Origin: Siphonodentalium dalli
Taxonomy: Eukaryota; Mollusca; Scaphopoda; Gadilida; Siphonodentaliidae
Length of the DNA: 64,000 bases
Reading direction: 5' to 3'
NCBI GenBank assembly: GCA_032622095.1
Contig: CP136067.1
Coordinates: 75,480,705-75,544,704, forward strand
Position 1 is the first letter of the stretch; the number at the start of each line of letters is the position of its first letter. Shown here one piece after another: positions 1 through 11,583 of the stretch. Below the pieces are notes generated by a model that had not been told where the DNA came from, searched no databases, and worked only from the letters and a program-made list of their open reading frames with translations. A program made the translations under genes and the position numbers.

Positions 1-19
1 TTCCAAAATATATAATAGA

Positions 20-614
20 CTAGAAGGTGACCCGACTTCGTCCGGGCTTTGACCTTGAATTGTCCATTTTGAAGGTCAAGGTCAAGTGGGGTCACGATTT
101 GACCAGTCCAAAAACACTGCCCGGACAAAAGTACCCGACAAACGTGCCCGTCGAAATCCATCCGGTTTTACCCGATTTGACCTTGAATTGATAATTTTGA
201 AGGTCAAGGTCTGGTCGGGGTCACGATTGGACCCGTCCAAAACAATCAGTGGACAAAAGTAACCCCACGTATCAAATTTCGTCGAAATCCCATCAAAATT
301 GGCGATTTGACCTTGAAGTTACCCGATTTCAAGGTCAATGTCACGTCGCACGGGCAAATGAATATGCTTATGAGACTCGCCATAAGAAAGTACCCCCACA
401 TACCAAGTTTCATCGAAATCCCGTGATATTCGGGCGTTTGACCTTGAAATGACCCGATTTCAAGGTTAAGGTGACGTCGCGCGGACAAATTAATATGCCT
501 ATGTTCGTCCCCGGCCGAAAATACCCCCACATACCAAGTTTCATCGAAATCGGTTGGGACGTTTTCGAGTTCATCGCGAACACACACACAGACACACAGA
601 CACACAGACAGATC
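20..614 (+). repeat. Retroposon-like element of four ~130-bp modules with a CA/GA tail
   Basis: Non-coding element built of four degenerate tandem modules. Each contains GACCTTGAA followed by AAGGTCAAGGTCA and, later, a TTTCGTCGAAATCC-like block. The GACCTTGAA starts lie at 51, 179, 309 and 440, giving periods of 128-131 bp. It ends in an ACACACAG-type simple tail at 585-612. The 19-bp word TTCCAAAATATATAATAGA occurs at 1-19 and again at 615-633, exactly flanking the element. That reads as a long target-site duplication of the kind made by LINE machinery, although a tandem arrangement cut by the window edge is possible. The short reading frames across it are not credible genes. Confidence 0.7.
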
Positions 615-815
615 TTCCAAAATATATAATAGATATACACAACACCACATCCTGGAACACGCGCCCAATGCGCATAAGAACATCGGCCTTGTTAATTAAC
701 ACACACATCCCACATCTCGGCCTGTTACATGGAAATGTACCATTGGGTGACTGTCCACCAGAAGATGGTAGATTATATTTGTTACCAATTTCCGCTTCAA
801 GTTGGGTGGTTGCCT

Positions 816-1000
816 CATGGCGACAATCGGTCTTTCGCTAAACACGTTCCTCAGAAACATCATCAGATCGAGTTCCCCTCGTGGTAAACTACCACCCACA
901 GCTAGAAAAATTACGCACAATCACTACATCTCTGAATGGCATTATTACGAGCGACCTTCATCTCAGGAACGTATTTAGCGAAAGACCGGTTGTCGCCATG
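816..1000. repeat. Hairpin (inverted repeat, 39-bp arms)
   Basis: Arms 816-854 and 962-1000 are reverse complements at 36 of 39 positions (CATGGCGACAA at the outer end) around a 107-bp spacer. This looks like a small fold-back/MITE remnant. I could not identify a target duplication. Confidence 0.75.
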
Positions 1001-1129
1001 CACATGTGAGGCTGTTTTGCCAATCAGCGCGTAACTAGTATATTGTCGTCAAGACGTACGATGGTGTACGTAAACAAGAGCCTGCTCGTGTTACAGAGGT
1101 TGTTCTTCTGTTTACATAACACAGCGCAA

Positions 1130-1450
1130 TTCTATTGGTTAATCACACAAAAATGATATAAACGCTCTTTATTATTTCCATATCAGGAAAACAGTAACAA
1201 ATAACGCGCTTTATGTTTACCATATCCGGATCTAAACAAAAGCCAGGTAACGTAACGTTTTTCGCTTTTGTTTCATAACAAAGGGGAAAATTGACAATAA
1301 CATACTGTTTATTCCATATTTCTGATTGGTATAAGAACAAAATCGTCTATATTTTATTATATTTTACTATTCTTTCTGTTTATGGGGGTTTTTGACGGAG
1401 GTGAATATTTTAACAGCATACTCACCGCCAACACCGCCCGGATCTTTACG
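1130..1450 (+). repeat. Copy of a dispersed palindromic repeat family (family A)
   Basis: Shares ordered blocks with the window's right end (63660-64000): an AAACGCTCTTTAT block, CTTTTGTTT with CATAACAA, GACAATAACATACTGTTTAT, TTCTTTCTGT and GGTTTTTGACGG. The first block also occurs in the arms of the palindrome at 28127-29626. Similarity is mosaic with indels, as in an old dispersed element. No coding sequence is visible. Confidence 0.6.
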
Positions 1451-1959
1451 TGTACGGTGCAGACATGAAACGTACTGTCTTATTATTCCTATTATATGCG
1501 ACCGCTATACTCGCGCGAAAGAGTCACGCCGATATTATGATGAGTTTATTTATATATTAGTTCAACTGCCATAGGAAAAATGTTCCCGCCATAGATATGG
1601 ACTTTCTGTTGATTCTTGAAGTGCGAATTTGAAGGTTCCAAATTTGACATTCTCCAATGATCCGCATCCCTTGCGAACAATACCTTCTTTGTCGGTGAAT
1701 TGAGACTTGTTGCAAAAAGTAACAAAAAGTTAATTATAAACTAAAGTAAAATAAATTAATTATTTTCACAAACTTTTATTTTTAATGTGGGGTTTTAAAT
1801 GTTCGAAACAAACATCTACCCGCATTTGTGTGAAACTCTGAACTCGGTCATCTGTATCTACTAGTGAGCGAAAGATTAATTTTGCCCTCGAAAAGTCCAT
1901 TTTAAATTTAATAGGTCCTAACTAGTCCTTAACATTTAACATTAACATGAAGTACATAC

Positions 1960-2049
1960 CTTAATTCTACAAGTTTATTTTGAAGATCATTGAGGCTGTC
2001 TTTTATACCAACGATCTCTCTTCGTTTTCTATTCAAGTGCCGAATTGTC
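1960..2049 (-). CDS. Putative internal coding exon (coiled-coil-like), unrecognised gene
   Basis: On the minus strand a 90-bp open segment is preceded by a T-rich acceptor (CCATTTTAG) and followed by a good donor (TTAAG, then GTATGT). In the frame running through both sites it encodes about 29 residues. The segment is rich in Lys, Arg, Glu, Asp and Leu, includes RHLNRKRREIVG and ends DLQNKLVELR, with heptad-like leucine spacing typical of coiled coils. Codon phase is 1 + 29 codons + 2. I do not recognise the protein and cannot see a neighbouring exon with confidence, so it may be a fossil exon or chance. The longer minus-strand frame continues past both splice sites but looks less protein-like there. 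Confidence 0.33.
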
Positions 2050-3054
2050 CTAAAATGGAGAGCATAATTATATAGGCGCCTAATATAAACAAAGACATAG
2101 TTGAGTTGCTGACCAATCCGGTCAATTAAATATTGCATGTACCGTACTTATAGTGGTAATGACGTTCATTTATATGGAAGTATAAAACATGATCATCCAA
2201 CGATCAGTCCATGAGAATGAGTCATAATTATAGCCGCACGCCAACGTAGACGGATTCCGGAAGAAATGATGGATGCTGTTTCCGGTGTGTTAATTCTGAA
2301 TAATCGTACACGCAAGAAAACTAACGAAAAGCAGCATACATCGATCTTAGCTCGATTAATTGGTTCTTTGATCACTGCTTTGATAAGCAAAATGGGCTAA
2401 ATGTATAGACAACCATGAAGTGGGGCACGACAAAAACTTGATCGAATAAACAACCAAACAAACTGACACTGTTCATAGTTAAACAATCATCTAATGCAAA
2501 ACCCCCATGTATTCCGGTAAATTGTTAAACAAGAAATGCAGCTGAAAGCATGAAAGCAAAAAAAACATGGACATTTGAATGGTGCGCATGCATGCATGAT
2601 CTTTTAACACTGTTTTAACATCATCTGGTGTGGGATGATGCATACTGATAGCACCATATTGCTAGAAATGTCCGCCTGATTTTTAATTGAATCGTGTCAT
2701 AGTTTAGTTCTCACAGCGAGCCGCCACTAAGGTTTATGTGCAAAATGTTCTGCATTTCCATGTTCACGTCTGACTTCGCGACGTCACTGCCCAAAGTTCA
2801 ATGTTATACTATATTATTTGCACTCTAAAGTTGTAAACTATAGGCCTATAATAACTTATCTCTAATTCTCTATACCATTTAGCATATAATATGTGTTTTG
2901 AATATATAGCATCCCAACTTCCTGATGTTTACAGCAAGAATTTAATTCAGTTCGTTACTTTGAAATAACGTTCGTATTTAATGGGATGCAGCTCTTGGAA
3001 CAGACATGACAATTGGAACTTATTCCCTATTCCTTATTTTCAAAAATGTCGCTT
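2050..3054. other. Unassigned intergenic DNA
   Basis: AT-rich sequence without a supportable gene. Short frames on both strands lack recognisable motifs, and I saw no significant inverted or tandem repeat. Confidence 0.5.
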
Positions 3055-3530
3055 TCGACCGATTTGACGGCATGGGTGGGTGGCCCGCCCCAAATACCAC
3101 CTAGAAACACCCCGACCCCCACCATCACCCCGGTGGGTGCCACCCCGAGGGGGTGAAAATGGGGTTATGGATCATTTTCGAGAACGGTAAGGATTTCGAC
3201 CGATTTGACGGCATGGGTGGGTGGCCCGCCCCAAATAACACATAGAAACACCCCGACCCCCTATCCATCACTCCCGGGGACGGACAAAATTGAATTTTCT
3301 AAGTAAAAAAAGGGCCATAACTCTGGTGAAAATGGGTGGACGAAACCCACGCTATGCATGTAGCTGTTCCCCCATGCTGCTCTATCACCATACCAAATAA
3401 CAGCTAAATCTGCCAAGCGGTTGCTGAACAATAATGCAAAATGTTTGTACGGACGTACGGACGGTAGGACGGACGTACGGACGGAGACGTCGACGATATA
3501 CTCGCCGACTTCAAGTCGGGGGGCATAATA
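3055..3530 (+). repeat. Dispersed non-coding repeat with internal duplication and (GGACGGAC)n tail
   Basis: A block starting TTTCGACCGATTTGACGG and rich in GGGTGGGTGGCCCGCCCC occurs twice, at about 3055-3125 and 3195-3265. It is followed by 'gggccataactct', a molluscan-type repeat phrase also present in the element at 28184-28893. It then has a GGACGTACGGACGG simple tail (3450-3485) and a terminal hairpin CCGACTTCAAGTCGG (3508-3522). The module, simple-tail, hairpin layout matches the 28-kb element. Confidence 0.65.
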
Positions 3531-3539
3531 ATAACATGC

Positions 3540-3870
3540 TTATAATTCTATGAACTGAATATTCACGATTTTCGTGGAGGGGTGATTATGGACCGGACCG
3601 GACTGGACCGCATTGTTAATGGGCAGCGAACCACCCTGGTCCGGTCCGTTCCGCATCTCTATAGTGGTGACCCCGGTGAGTTGAACAATCCCAAGTTGGA
3701 CACCCCACAAAGGACAACATGTATCCACACTCCTATCTTACATAACTTGTAATAGAAATGGCAGATCTAATGCGAGGCCAAATTCACCTTTTTAATATTA
3801 TTGAATTATACTCAAGTAAAATTTAATGAAAGTGTAATTTAATTGAGCATAAACATATAATTCAAATACA
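3540..3870 (-). repeat. Dispersed repeat, inverted copy of 55370-55570
   Basis: The stretch around 3700-3800, read in reverse complement, matches 55398-55500 in order: GTGAATTTGGC, ATCTGCCATTTCT, ACAAGTTATGTAA, GTGTCCT and GGGGTGT. The outer boundaries are unclear. Also present is the GGACCGGACCGGACTGGACCG run at 3589-3610. Non-coding. Confidence 0.6.
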
Positions 3871-5639
3871 CAACCGCGCATAATGACGCATGCCTACCCT
3901 TAACGTCAAATGTCAGGCATGTATACAAGAAACAATATTTTTATGATTACAGTTTCTTGAATGAACTGCTCTAACTATCCGCACTTTGAATTTACAAAAT
4001 ATTCATACATGGAAAATGTAAATACTGACTTGGGTTATGCTTCTTGACATACAATGTTGTTTGATGTTATTTTTAGACTGAGTGTTGCGTTCCATGGAGT
4101 TTGGATGTACATGTAAGTTGTCTGATATTTTAAGTGTGGAACGATTTCAACATCTATTTCTTAAATATATCTATCTGCATGTGCCACATTTCTGTTCAGT
4201 TCATGATGCTTGCATGCAATTACAACTTGCCACTGAGAACAAAAAAATATCTCTATGTCTAACTTAGGATATAGTGAAAACTTTGTCCACATGCATAATG
4301 ACTATAACTAAGACGGCAAGTTACTAAGTTAGTCACAATGGCCTAGATTTGTGTTAGTCACAACAACTAAAGATCAGCTTAGTCAAAATGATCAGGATGG
4401 TTGTGAAAGTAATTCCAAGTGTATCCAGCTGACTAATTCTTACGTGGCCATTATATATAACATGGGCAAAAGTTACGTCAGAAAAGCTTGTCAAACAAGA
4501 ATAGAGGTCACACAAGGAACTTACAGAAACGCACAGTACAAAGAGTATGTGAAGTCTGTTTAACCCAGAGGATAGATAATACGTAGACTGGAACTCTTTT
4601 CCAGATTTTATCGTCGAACACTTTAATAGATTCGTTCTTTTGCAAATAAACGTGATAATTTCGATGATGCTATGAGATAGGCCTAATGTCACCCATGTTT
4701 TCATTAGTACTAGAACGGTAAGTATACACATTATGCGTACCTATGTGACTTGGGAAGTGTCTCCTCGAATTGCGAGGCCACTGTTATCGTCACGGCAGCG
4801 GCAAACAAGAGCGAATCGATTAATCCTACTGTTCTCAGCATTATGTTTCGTCCGACTGTTGAAGTGAAGTCTCGGGTTACTCAACGGTGTGCTGAAATTT
4901 GGTTTGATCGCTGTTCTGAAATAAAATAGATACACACTTTGATATAACCGGTGGATTAATTTGCGGAAGCGAACATTTGTTTGTTGATGTACACGTTGTT
5001 CCTACAATTACCATACGCTAAGACATGCATTGTAAAATTACGGACTCGAGGCTACTTTGTAGAAGTAATTAACAGTACATTTACAGGACTTTGGTTCGTT
5101 ATTTTACGGAACAAAGATTAATGACAGGACTTCAATTCACATTTTAGAAGTGTGGCAAAGAAATTATATGTTGTTGGAAAAACGGTAGGCAGCACCTGTT
5201 ATCCCAGTTGTCTAGTTTACATGGAGCTAACTGATCAGCAGCATTCTGCCACTCTCTGGTATGACTAAATTAAATTTCATAATTTGAAGTACAAACTTCA
5301 GTACAGTGGCAGTCAGTGTGAGTCTATCGATTTAACACTACGCCGAATAAAACATCACATTACAGAAGAAATTATGCTGAACAAATAGCCCCAAACGACA
5401 GGGACAACGCGGTTAATGGCTTTATCGATTACGCCCAACAGCATATACTGTATCTACCTTACATGTATGTACATTCTCGAAACGTGAATTGCAGTAAAAC
5501 ATGACGGTGGTATCACTTACGACTATTATGCGTAGCATCATCCCGTGATCAAACCACGTGGCCAATTTATGTGTTGACACTTATACAACTATAAGTATAA
5601 GAGTTGTACGGAACTAGTGTTTACGCGAAGATAGTACAT
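3871..5639. other. Unassigned intergenic DNA
   Basis: No defensible gene. The 125-codon minus frame at 4354-4731 and its 70-codon plus shadow have no recognisable domain. Scattered TTACGGA words near 5040-5120 recall the TTTTACGGA repeat at 37050-37290. Confidence 0.5.
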
Positions 5640-5760
5640 TGTCCGTAAAAACGTGAAAATGAAAATTTATGTAAATTAACGGAACATCCTTCCAAAATAT
5701 CCGTAATTTTACGTCAAAATGTGATGGTAATTTTGCTACCGGTACGTTGTGCTATAGCAA
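5640..5760 (+). repeat. Fragment of the TTTTACGGA repeat family
   Basis: Contains GTAATTTTACG, then AATGTGATGG and GCTACCGGTACGTTGTGC. The same order appears at 37215-37290, where AATGTGATGGCAGCAAAG is followed by TACCAGCACACTGTGCCG. Confidence 0.45.
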
Positions 5761-5781
5761 TATGGAACTTCAATAAGTAAT

Positions 5782-5870
5782 GGTTAGAGCACAAGAATAG
5801 TTCTTTACCAGCATCAATCGAGTCGGAGACGAGATTTATTCTGGTAAAGAACCATTCGCGTGCTCTGACC
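5782..5870. repeat. Hairpin with 30-bp arms
   Basis: Arms 5782-5811 and 5841-5870 pair at about 26 of 30 positions (GTTCTTTACCAG at the inner end) around a 29-bp loop. Likely a small MITE or fold-back remnant. Confidence 0.7.
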
Positions 5871-6669
5871 GACTTAGAGCACAATTGACCGCACATAATG
5901 CGATTATCTCGAAATACGCAATTGATCGTGCGTTGAACACGACGTACAATCCGTGCGCTGGCCGAGATGAACACAATGACCCGTTAGCCACACCAATAAT
6001 CGTGATTACCCATGTAGTGATCGCCGTTGAATGTGAATAAATATGTCCGAAACACACGGATTAACGTGTGACCCGTTTTCACAAACCAAGTCACTCGCAG
6101 ATGTGTTTGGAAAGTCAAATGTGGAAGTCGCATGATTGTGTCTTAATATTATTATATACATTGTAAAAGTGGATCATGAATTCCGAAGAAGTCTGTCTGC
6201 CAGAATGATGACATGGAATTTGGACCTGTAACCAACTATTTTTTGCCAAAGGTAATGCTGCACATCATTATTATGTGACAAACGTGTCGCCTTTTCAAGA
6301 AACTGTTTCGAAATTACTACCATAATAGTCCATTGGTTCCTCCAGATTCTCCAGATACAAGTTCTGTTGTTAGTTATATTGGATATGTGGAGCGCTATGA
6401 TATAGTGAAGTTGTGATTCTGTTGGATTACTAGTATTGTATATATCACTATTTAGTGGTTCTAAATGTAAATGTTAATTCGTTTAGTTTCATCGTTGGAT
6501 TAGTGGTCCTGAGAATATTTCCGGAACTGGATTAGTTTTGTGGAATAATTATAATAAATGTAATTATTCTACTAGTTAATAAATAATTCAACCAATGAAT
6601 GTCTTACTATTGCCACCCCTCCGTTCGTCCTGTTGATGTATATATATATACATGTATATATATATTGTA
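5871..6669. other. Unassigned DNA with an AT microsatellite
   Basis: No supportable gene. A palindromic (TA)n tract with an ACATGT centre lies at 6636-6667, immediately left of the large palindrome. Confidence 0.5.
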
Positions 6670-7074
6670 TTTTTGGTAAACCACACCCAATTCCCAAGGC
6701 TGGCAAACTAATATTTCAGTGATATCCCATTGTTCGACACGCGCCACTCTTAACAAACAAATCGCGCGGTCGTTTCAATGTAGCTTCAGTTATTATACAA
6801 GAGGACATGCACCCCCCATCCGCACTCCCCTTATACGCCGTCCCTATATATGTGCCTGCTTAGTATATTAGAGGTGCATAAATAGTAACGGCGTATAATG
6901 ACAGTGTGTTTGGGGGAAGCAGAGCGCCGTTCATGCCCCTGTGGCCTCTGGTAATTGAAGCTACTTCGAAGCGCCCGTGCGATTTGTCTGTTGTGAGTTG
7001 CGTGTGCCTAACAATGGGATAATCATTGAACTATTCATTCGCCAGCCTTGGGAATCGGTGTGCTTTACCAAAAA
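6670..7074. mobile_element. Fold-back (palindromic) MITE, 405 bp
   Basis: Nearly the whole element is one inverted repeat with arms of about 185 bp. Outer ends are TTTTTGGTAAA and TTTACCAAAAA. Matching internal landmarks include ATTCCCAAGGCTGGC/GCCAGCCTTGGGAAT, ATCCCATTGTT/AACAATGGGAT, TAGCTTCA/TGAAGCTA and ATACGCCGT/ACGGCGTAT. The centre lies near 6870. No clear target duplication and no coding capacity, so mobilisation would be in trans. Confidence 0.85.
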
Positions 7075-7464
7075 TCAGGGAACGGTTGCAACAATGGGAT
7101 TGTGCTCTAAAAAATATTAAAGGATATTTTCCGTAAAATAAAATGAAATTAACTTGCAGTATAACCATTGACATATGTACATATACAGTAGTCAATAGGC
7201 CTACACTCATATGCTGAATTCTCACAAAAAGCAATGGGTTTCAACTGTACGGTTATTTTCGACAGAAAACCCTAGAGCGATCCTGACGTTTTATTTAACA
7301 ATTTCATTTTGAATGGGGTATGTAGCACAGTTTTGGGAAGTGCAAGATATTATCGCACTCAAGCGTTTCGTCAGCCTTCTGCTCTTGTGATATCGTTCCG
7401 TGAATCGCTCTCATGCGATAATCACTTCCCTATCCCAAAACAAGAGATCAATTTAATACATGTA
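7075..7464. other. Unassigned DNA
   Basis: Sequence between two repeats. The 109-codon plus frame starting at 7309 runs into the repeat at 7465-8000 and is not protein-like. Confidence 0.5.
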
Positions 7465-8000
7465 TGTTTCAAACTCCATGCAGGGTTTACCTCCCTTGGT
7501 GATCCGATAAGACCGCTGCTATCGGCCACATTTTACCCACAATTGGAGGACTTCCGCCATATCAATATATATACCAAGCGATCAGAGCAACATGTTGGTC
7601 TTATTAAGCACAAACAGTATCGAACAACATGTGTGTAATTCCGTACCTTAAGTTTGAAAGTCCCTCTAGAACCAAAGAACTATATTGCGAAACGGTGTGA
7701 TTTGGTTCTCCGATTATTTTATCAACACAAATGTCAAAACGCAAATGGACAACAACATTCATGGCAAGTCAAACACAAGAGATCTAATTTGCTGCCATTT
7801 TGCTAAGGAGTGTGCGAAATTTGTCAACAAAACTACCGCTCTAATTCTCCATTCTGTCAATAACTTTTTCGTGCGGGAATTGTTCTCAAATCACATAGGA
7901 ACTTTGACTTTGGGCGATCGCTGTCTCGCCATTTTGTCTGGAGAAACCTCGCTAAATATAGAAAACCACAGACTAGTGCCCAGCCGGTGACAGAGTCAGA
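7465..8000 (-). repeat. Dispersed repeat, inverted copy of 57105-57545
   Basis: Reverse-complement similarity runs along the whole unit: TTTACCTCCCTTG, ACCGCTGCTA, ACTTCCGC, GCAACATGTTG, CCAAAGAA, TTGTCAACAAAACTACC, CGCTAAATATAGAAA and GTGACAGA appear in order, with an internal indel. Non-coding. The 57-kb copy abuts the long inverted arm of the satellite element, so this may be a detached end of that family. Confidence 0.7.
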
Positions 8001-8092
8001 AAGGAAGTATGACTGATGCGCTCTGGTAGAGATTGTGTGTGTATATCTAAAGGATGTATATATGAGAACACAGATGTAATTTTGATGCATGA

Positions 8093-8885
8093 TTTTTTTT
8101 TTTTTTTTTTATATCTTTATTTACATATTAACTTCAAGATACAAAAACATATAGCAATGCGTTTACAAAGTATATTGACACACGTGTTATAAATATAAAT
8201 CAGAAATATAAAGAAGGGGTTGGCTGGATGGTGGGGAGAGGTGCTCATTTATTTTCACGATGAAGTCGTATATGTGGTATGCTCTTTTAACAGTTACTTA
8301 GTGGACTATTCGCATGCGTTGCCTCTAATGACATGAAGTAAAATAAATCAAGAATCAAGTTGAAGTAAATAGTATTGTTTGGTTAGATTGATAGATAAAT
8401 ATATATATAAATGTATTACTCTTATCACTGTATCGTGTTCTTTTTGTATGCAAAAAAACATCTAGCGGGAGAAAAAATCTAGCGGGAGACATTGGCTCAT
8501 TCGTACACTCTTCATATGATTACTACATTTCGTTGACTGCTATCATAACTGGATACCACTCATAGTCGAATTCGTGGATATGGTCGTTGTTAAGAGCTAT
8601 AATCCGTTCAATTCTACATCTATTCTTAATTTCCAAAATAAGTGACTTTAAAGACATGACATCCGGGATGAACTTTGTTGAATAAATATAGTACTTCAAT
8701 AGTGTGATCAGTGTGGTAGTTATTTTGTTTTTGTTGCCTGTTGTGGGTGGTAGGAGCAAACTTTCCTTTGATGTTCGAACGTAAGAGCTCTTGCGTTCGA
8801 ACGTGCGAGCTTTTTGTTTACCATGTCCTAAACCAGCCACCGTAGGAAACAACATTTGAGACCATTTATAAAAACTACCCAACAA
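8093..8885 (-). pseudogene. LINE 3' end: RT C-terminal tail, 3' UTR and poly(A)
   Basis: The minus frame 8885 to 8523 ends in a segment (TLITLLKYYIY, then ILEIKNRCRIERIIA, then YEWYPV) that has the layout of the ORF2 C-terminal tail of L1/Tx1-like LINEs: hydrophobic 'llkyYIy', an 'EIknr..iE.iia' helix and a final 'kW.p'. About 410 bp of AT-rich UTR follow the stop. AATAAA then comes five bases before an uninterrupted A tract (T run on plus at 8093-8110). AATAAA plus poly(A) fits a retroposed 3' end. The 5' boundary is not visible and the upstream part of the frame (residues 1-50) may not be LINE. This is a 5'-truncated dead copy. Confidence 0.5.
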
Positions 8886-9159
8886 TTCCTCGACACAAAT
8901 TGTTTGGCTCCGGTGGCCATAAATGAACGCAGAGGATCATGGGATGTTAATGGAAATACATAGTCTTGGCGCATTCTCAAAGGAATATAATTTCAGGAAT
9001 GTGACTGTTTGTATCAGATTCAATAGGGAAGTTGGCCTCTTTTTTTTTTAAAGGCACCCACTCTCCGAAATATTTAATCATTAGTTTCTAAAAAAATATC
9101 TCCGATTAGATTTGACCTGAATGTCACCAAATTGATGTCGAAAAAAACCTTATTTTTGT

Positions 9160-9600
9160 AGAATATATGTCTAATTTTTCATGGCTCCGATGGCAATGTT
9201 CTCCAAACATTGACTATACGGTAGCCCATAATAGGTCCACCGCCGCTGCTATTGGTAAGAATGTGGCACCATATATGCTGGGGTGTGTTTCTCGTGACTG
9301 TTGGTGTATGTTACTGACGTATAGGAGTCCCGGTGGTACTATGGCGGCTGTATCACGCAAAGCATCGACCAGCGGGTGCGGCTTAGCCCATGGTCCACTT
9401 AGGTCGTAAATTGCTTCAATGTTGGTGGTTGAGTTGACTTGGTTCAAGCAATCGGCTAATCACGCCTCTCCGCAGTGTTTCAGATTAATTTATGTTATCT
9501 GTTGTATAGGTTTTCTGGTGTTTTTCTGGTGTTTTATTTGTTAATTTCGCCTTGATTGTTGAATGTCCAAATCCAGTTCTGCAAACGTCTGTCTCACGGC
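9160..9600 (+). repeat. Dispersed repeat, inverted copy of 24230-24640
   Basis: Reverse-complement matches with the 24-kb copy include GCGGCTTAGC, CATGGTCCACTT, GCATCGACC, AGTCCYGGTGGT, GAGTTGAC and CACGCCTCTCC. The better-kept 24-kb copy contains GGTTCAATCCC on the minus strand, a match to a tRNA B-box, so a tRNA-SINE origin is possible. I could not find a convincing A-box. Confidence 0.6.
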
Positions 9601-11583
9601 GGGGGATATACATGGATGTTGCTATATATGCAGTGGCAAAGGGGTCAAGGCGTCTGCTACGTGCTAGTGTTTGAACCGACCAACAGTTAAGTGTATAGGG
9701 CTATTTGTCGGATAATTTTTGTCATATATTATGGCACATCAACCAAAAAAACGACGAACAAGTGATGATTCAGTATTCAGTTTAAGTGATGATTCAGTAT
9801 TAAGCTTAAGGCTGTTGAGGGTTTCTTCAATACTTATTTTATTACATATTTTTTTATTCTTCTTTGAAACGAAATTCTTTGGATTTATGATAGACAAAGG
9901 TTTAGCTGGCATTCAAAGAACAAATTGAAATCCGCCAAACAGTACATGGTTCACTCCACGTGATATAATTTCTAAAAAGGTTTAAGCTGATGCTCTTCTC
10001 AAGCCAAACTCACAGGAATGCCTATGTCGGTCTCTCTCCCATAAGACGTTGAATAGCAGCTTGGTAATGTGAGAACCAGTGACGTAACTGGTGTGCCAGA
10101 GTTTGAGATTTTGAATTGGCTCCACGGGAAGTGACGAGTATACACAGGCTTTCGAAATGTTTGAATGGAAAAAAGTTGCTGCTGAATAGTTATATTTTTA
10201 CATTCAATCGCTGTGTGGTTATGTGAGTTTAGCTTTAAATATGATATGTATCAAATGCCAAAAGGAGTGGCCATGGTAAAAAAAACTGAAAACGCAAAGA
10301 AATAATATGTGCGCGATGGTCACGATTACAAAGATTGATCAAAATCTAAGATCTGTCGTGGGCCACGTTGGAAATATTTAGATGATAAGTTCAACAAACA
10401 ATGGTCGCGTTGAAGCTATTATCTGAACATTTCCGGTTGGATAACTACAATGTGTATTTAGTATATAAAGGGTCAAATAAAGTCAAAAGATCGGATATAA
10501 ACACTTATGGCATCTAGGATCCATGTTGGTTTCAAATGTCGCATTGTAAATACTATGGAAGTCGAGACACGATCAGTTATGGTATTTGTGAGTGTAATAT
10601 AATCATATGGGATTGAAAAGCGAGACATCCATTCGGGAAATGTTCTGATGTGGCTATTCGCAAACAGTATCATGCTTTATGTGGGCAGCTTTAATGTCTG
10701 ACGCGGGAGTAGTAAAATCTGGACGACAGTCTACATTAAACGGTTGATAAATGCGTATCTGATCCTATTCTTCGGCAAATCAATTTTCCCGTGATTAAGA
10801 TTCATATCTTAGTGAGCGGGGAAATGTGTAATCAATGAACGGATAGGGCTATACAATAAATCGCGTTATGAAACTGTTGCAAAGATTTGCGATAGCACTT
10901 GTGTGGACGACGCGTATACGTAATATTCATTTGATCGGACCATGAAACCTTATTTAAACACACACATTGGATTGGTGGTTAGTTGGGTGAATAAGGATTT
11001 GTATCGGCGTCCTGTATTTCGTGTGGTGACCTTACTGTACTGCTGTAATTTCCCAAGCCGATTAACAATAAAATCGCACTGATGGAACCCACTAAAAGTC
11101 GACTCCATCCGACCGCATCCGATCATACCGCCCTCGGGAGTTCGAACGAGACAGTTCCTGCACTATCGTGCAGAATAAATCGGTATGTACCAAAGTTCCG
11201 TTCCCCAAGTCGGTTGCTCGAGCGGAACCACCATTGCTAACCACTAACTTACGACCGGTGCCGCCATGGCAGGTACGCAACAACAAAATAGGCACCAACC
11301 GGACATCCCTGTCCATGGAGAGGGATATATACTATCATACTATACCCCTCTGCATTCATGAGCGATCTGGACAAGTCGTTAGCTAAGACGGAAGTGGATA
11401 TATAAGAAGTCCTACATTTTTGTTGTTGTTGAGTCGTTTCCGGCCGAAGGCCGGGTAGGATGGTCGGACTGCAGTTTGCATGTCCCTTCACCCTTTCTTG
11501 ATTTATTCGATGAAGATCGGTAATTTTGGCTGGTGTAGGTGCTGTGGTTGGAGGCAAGGCGGCGAAAGCGTGGTGGGGGAGTC
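9601..11583. other. Unassigned intergenic DNA
   Basis: No supportable gene. The 69-codon frame at 9719 contains a small duplicated GTGATGATTCAGTATT unit. Minus-strand frames at 11092-11557 lie downstream of the 232-codon frame and may be its 3' flank. AATAAA occurs on the minus strand near 11507-11512, about 70 bp past that gene's stop. Confidence 0.5.

Noticed and set aside
246..683. 145-codon minus frame across the module repeat
   Set aside because: It translates tandem modules and a CA tail, giving repeated GMWGYF phrases and CVCVCV runs. It is an artefact of repeat DNA.
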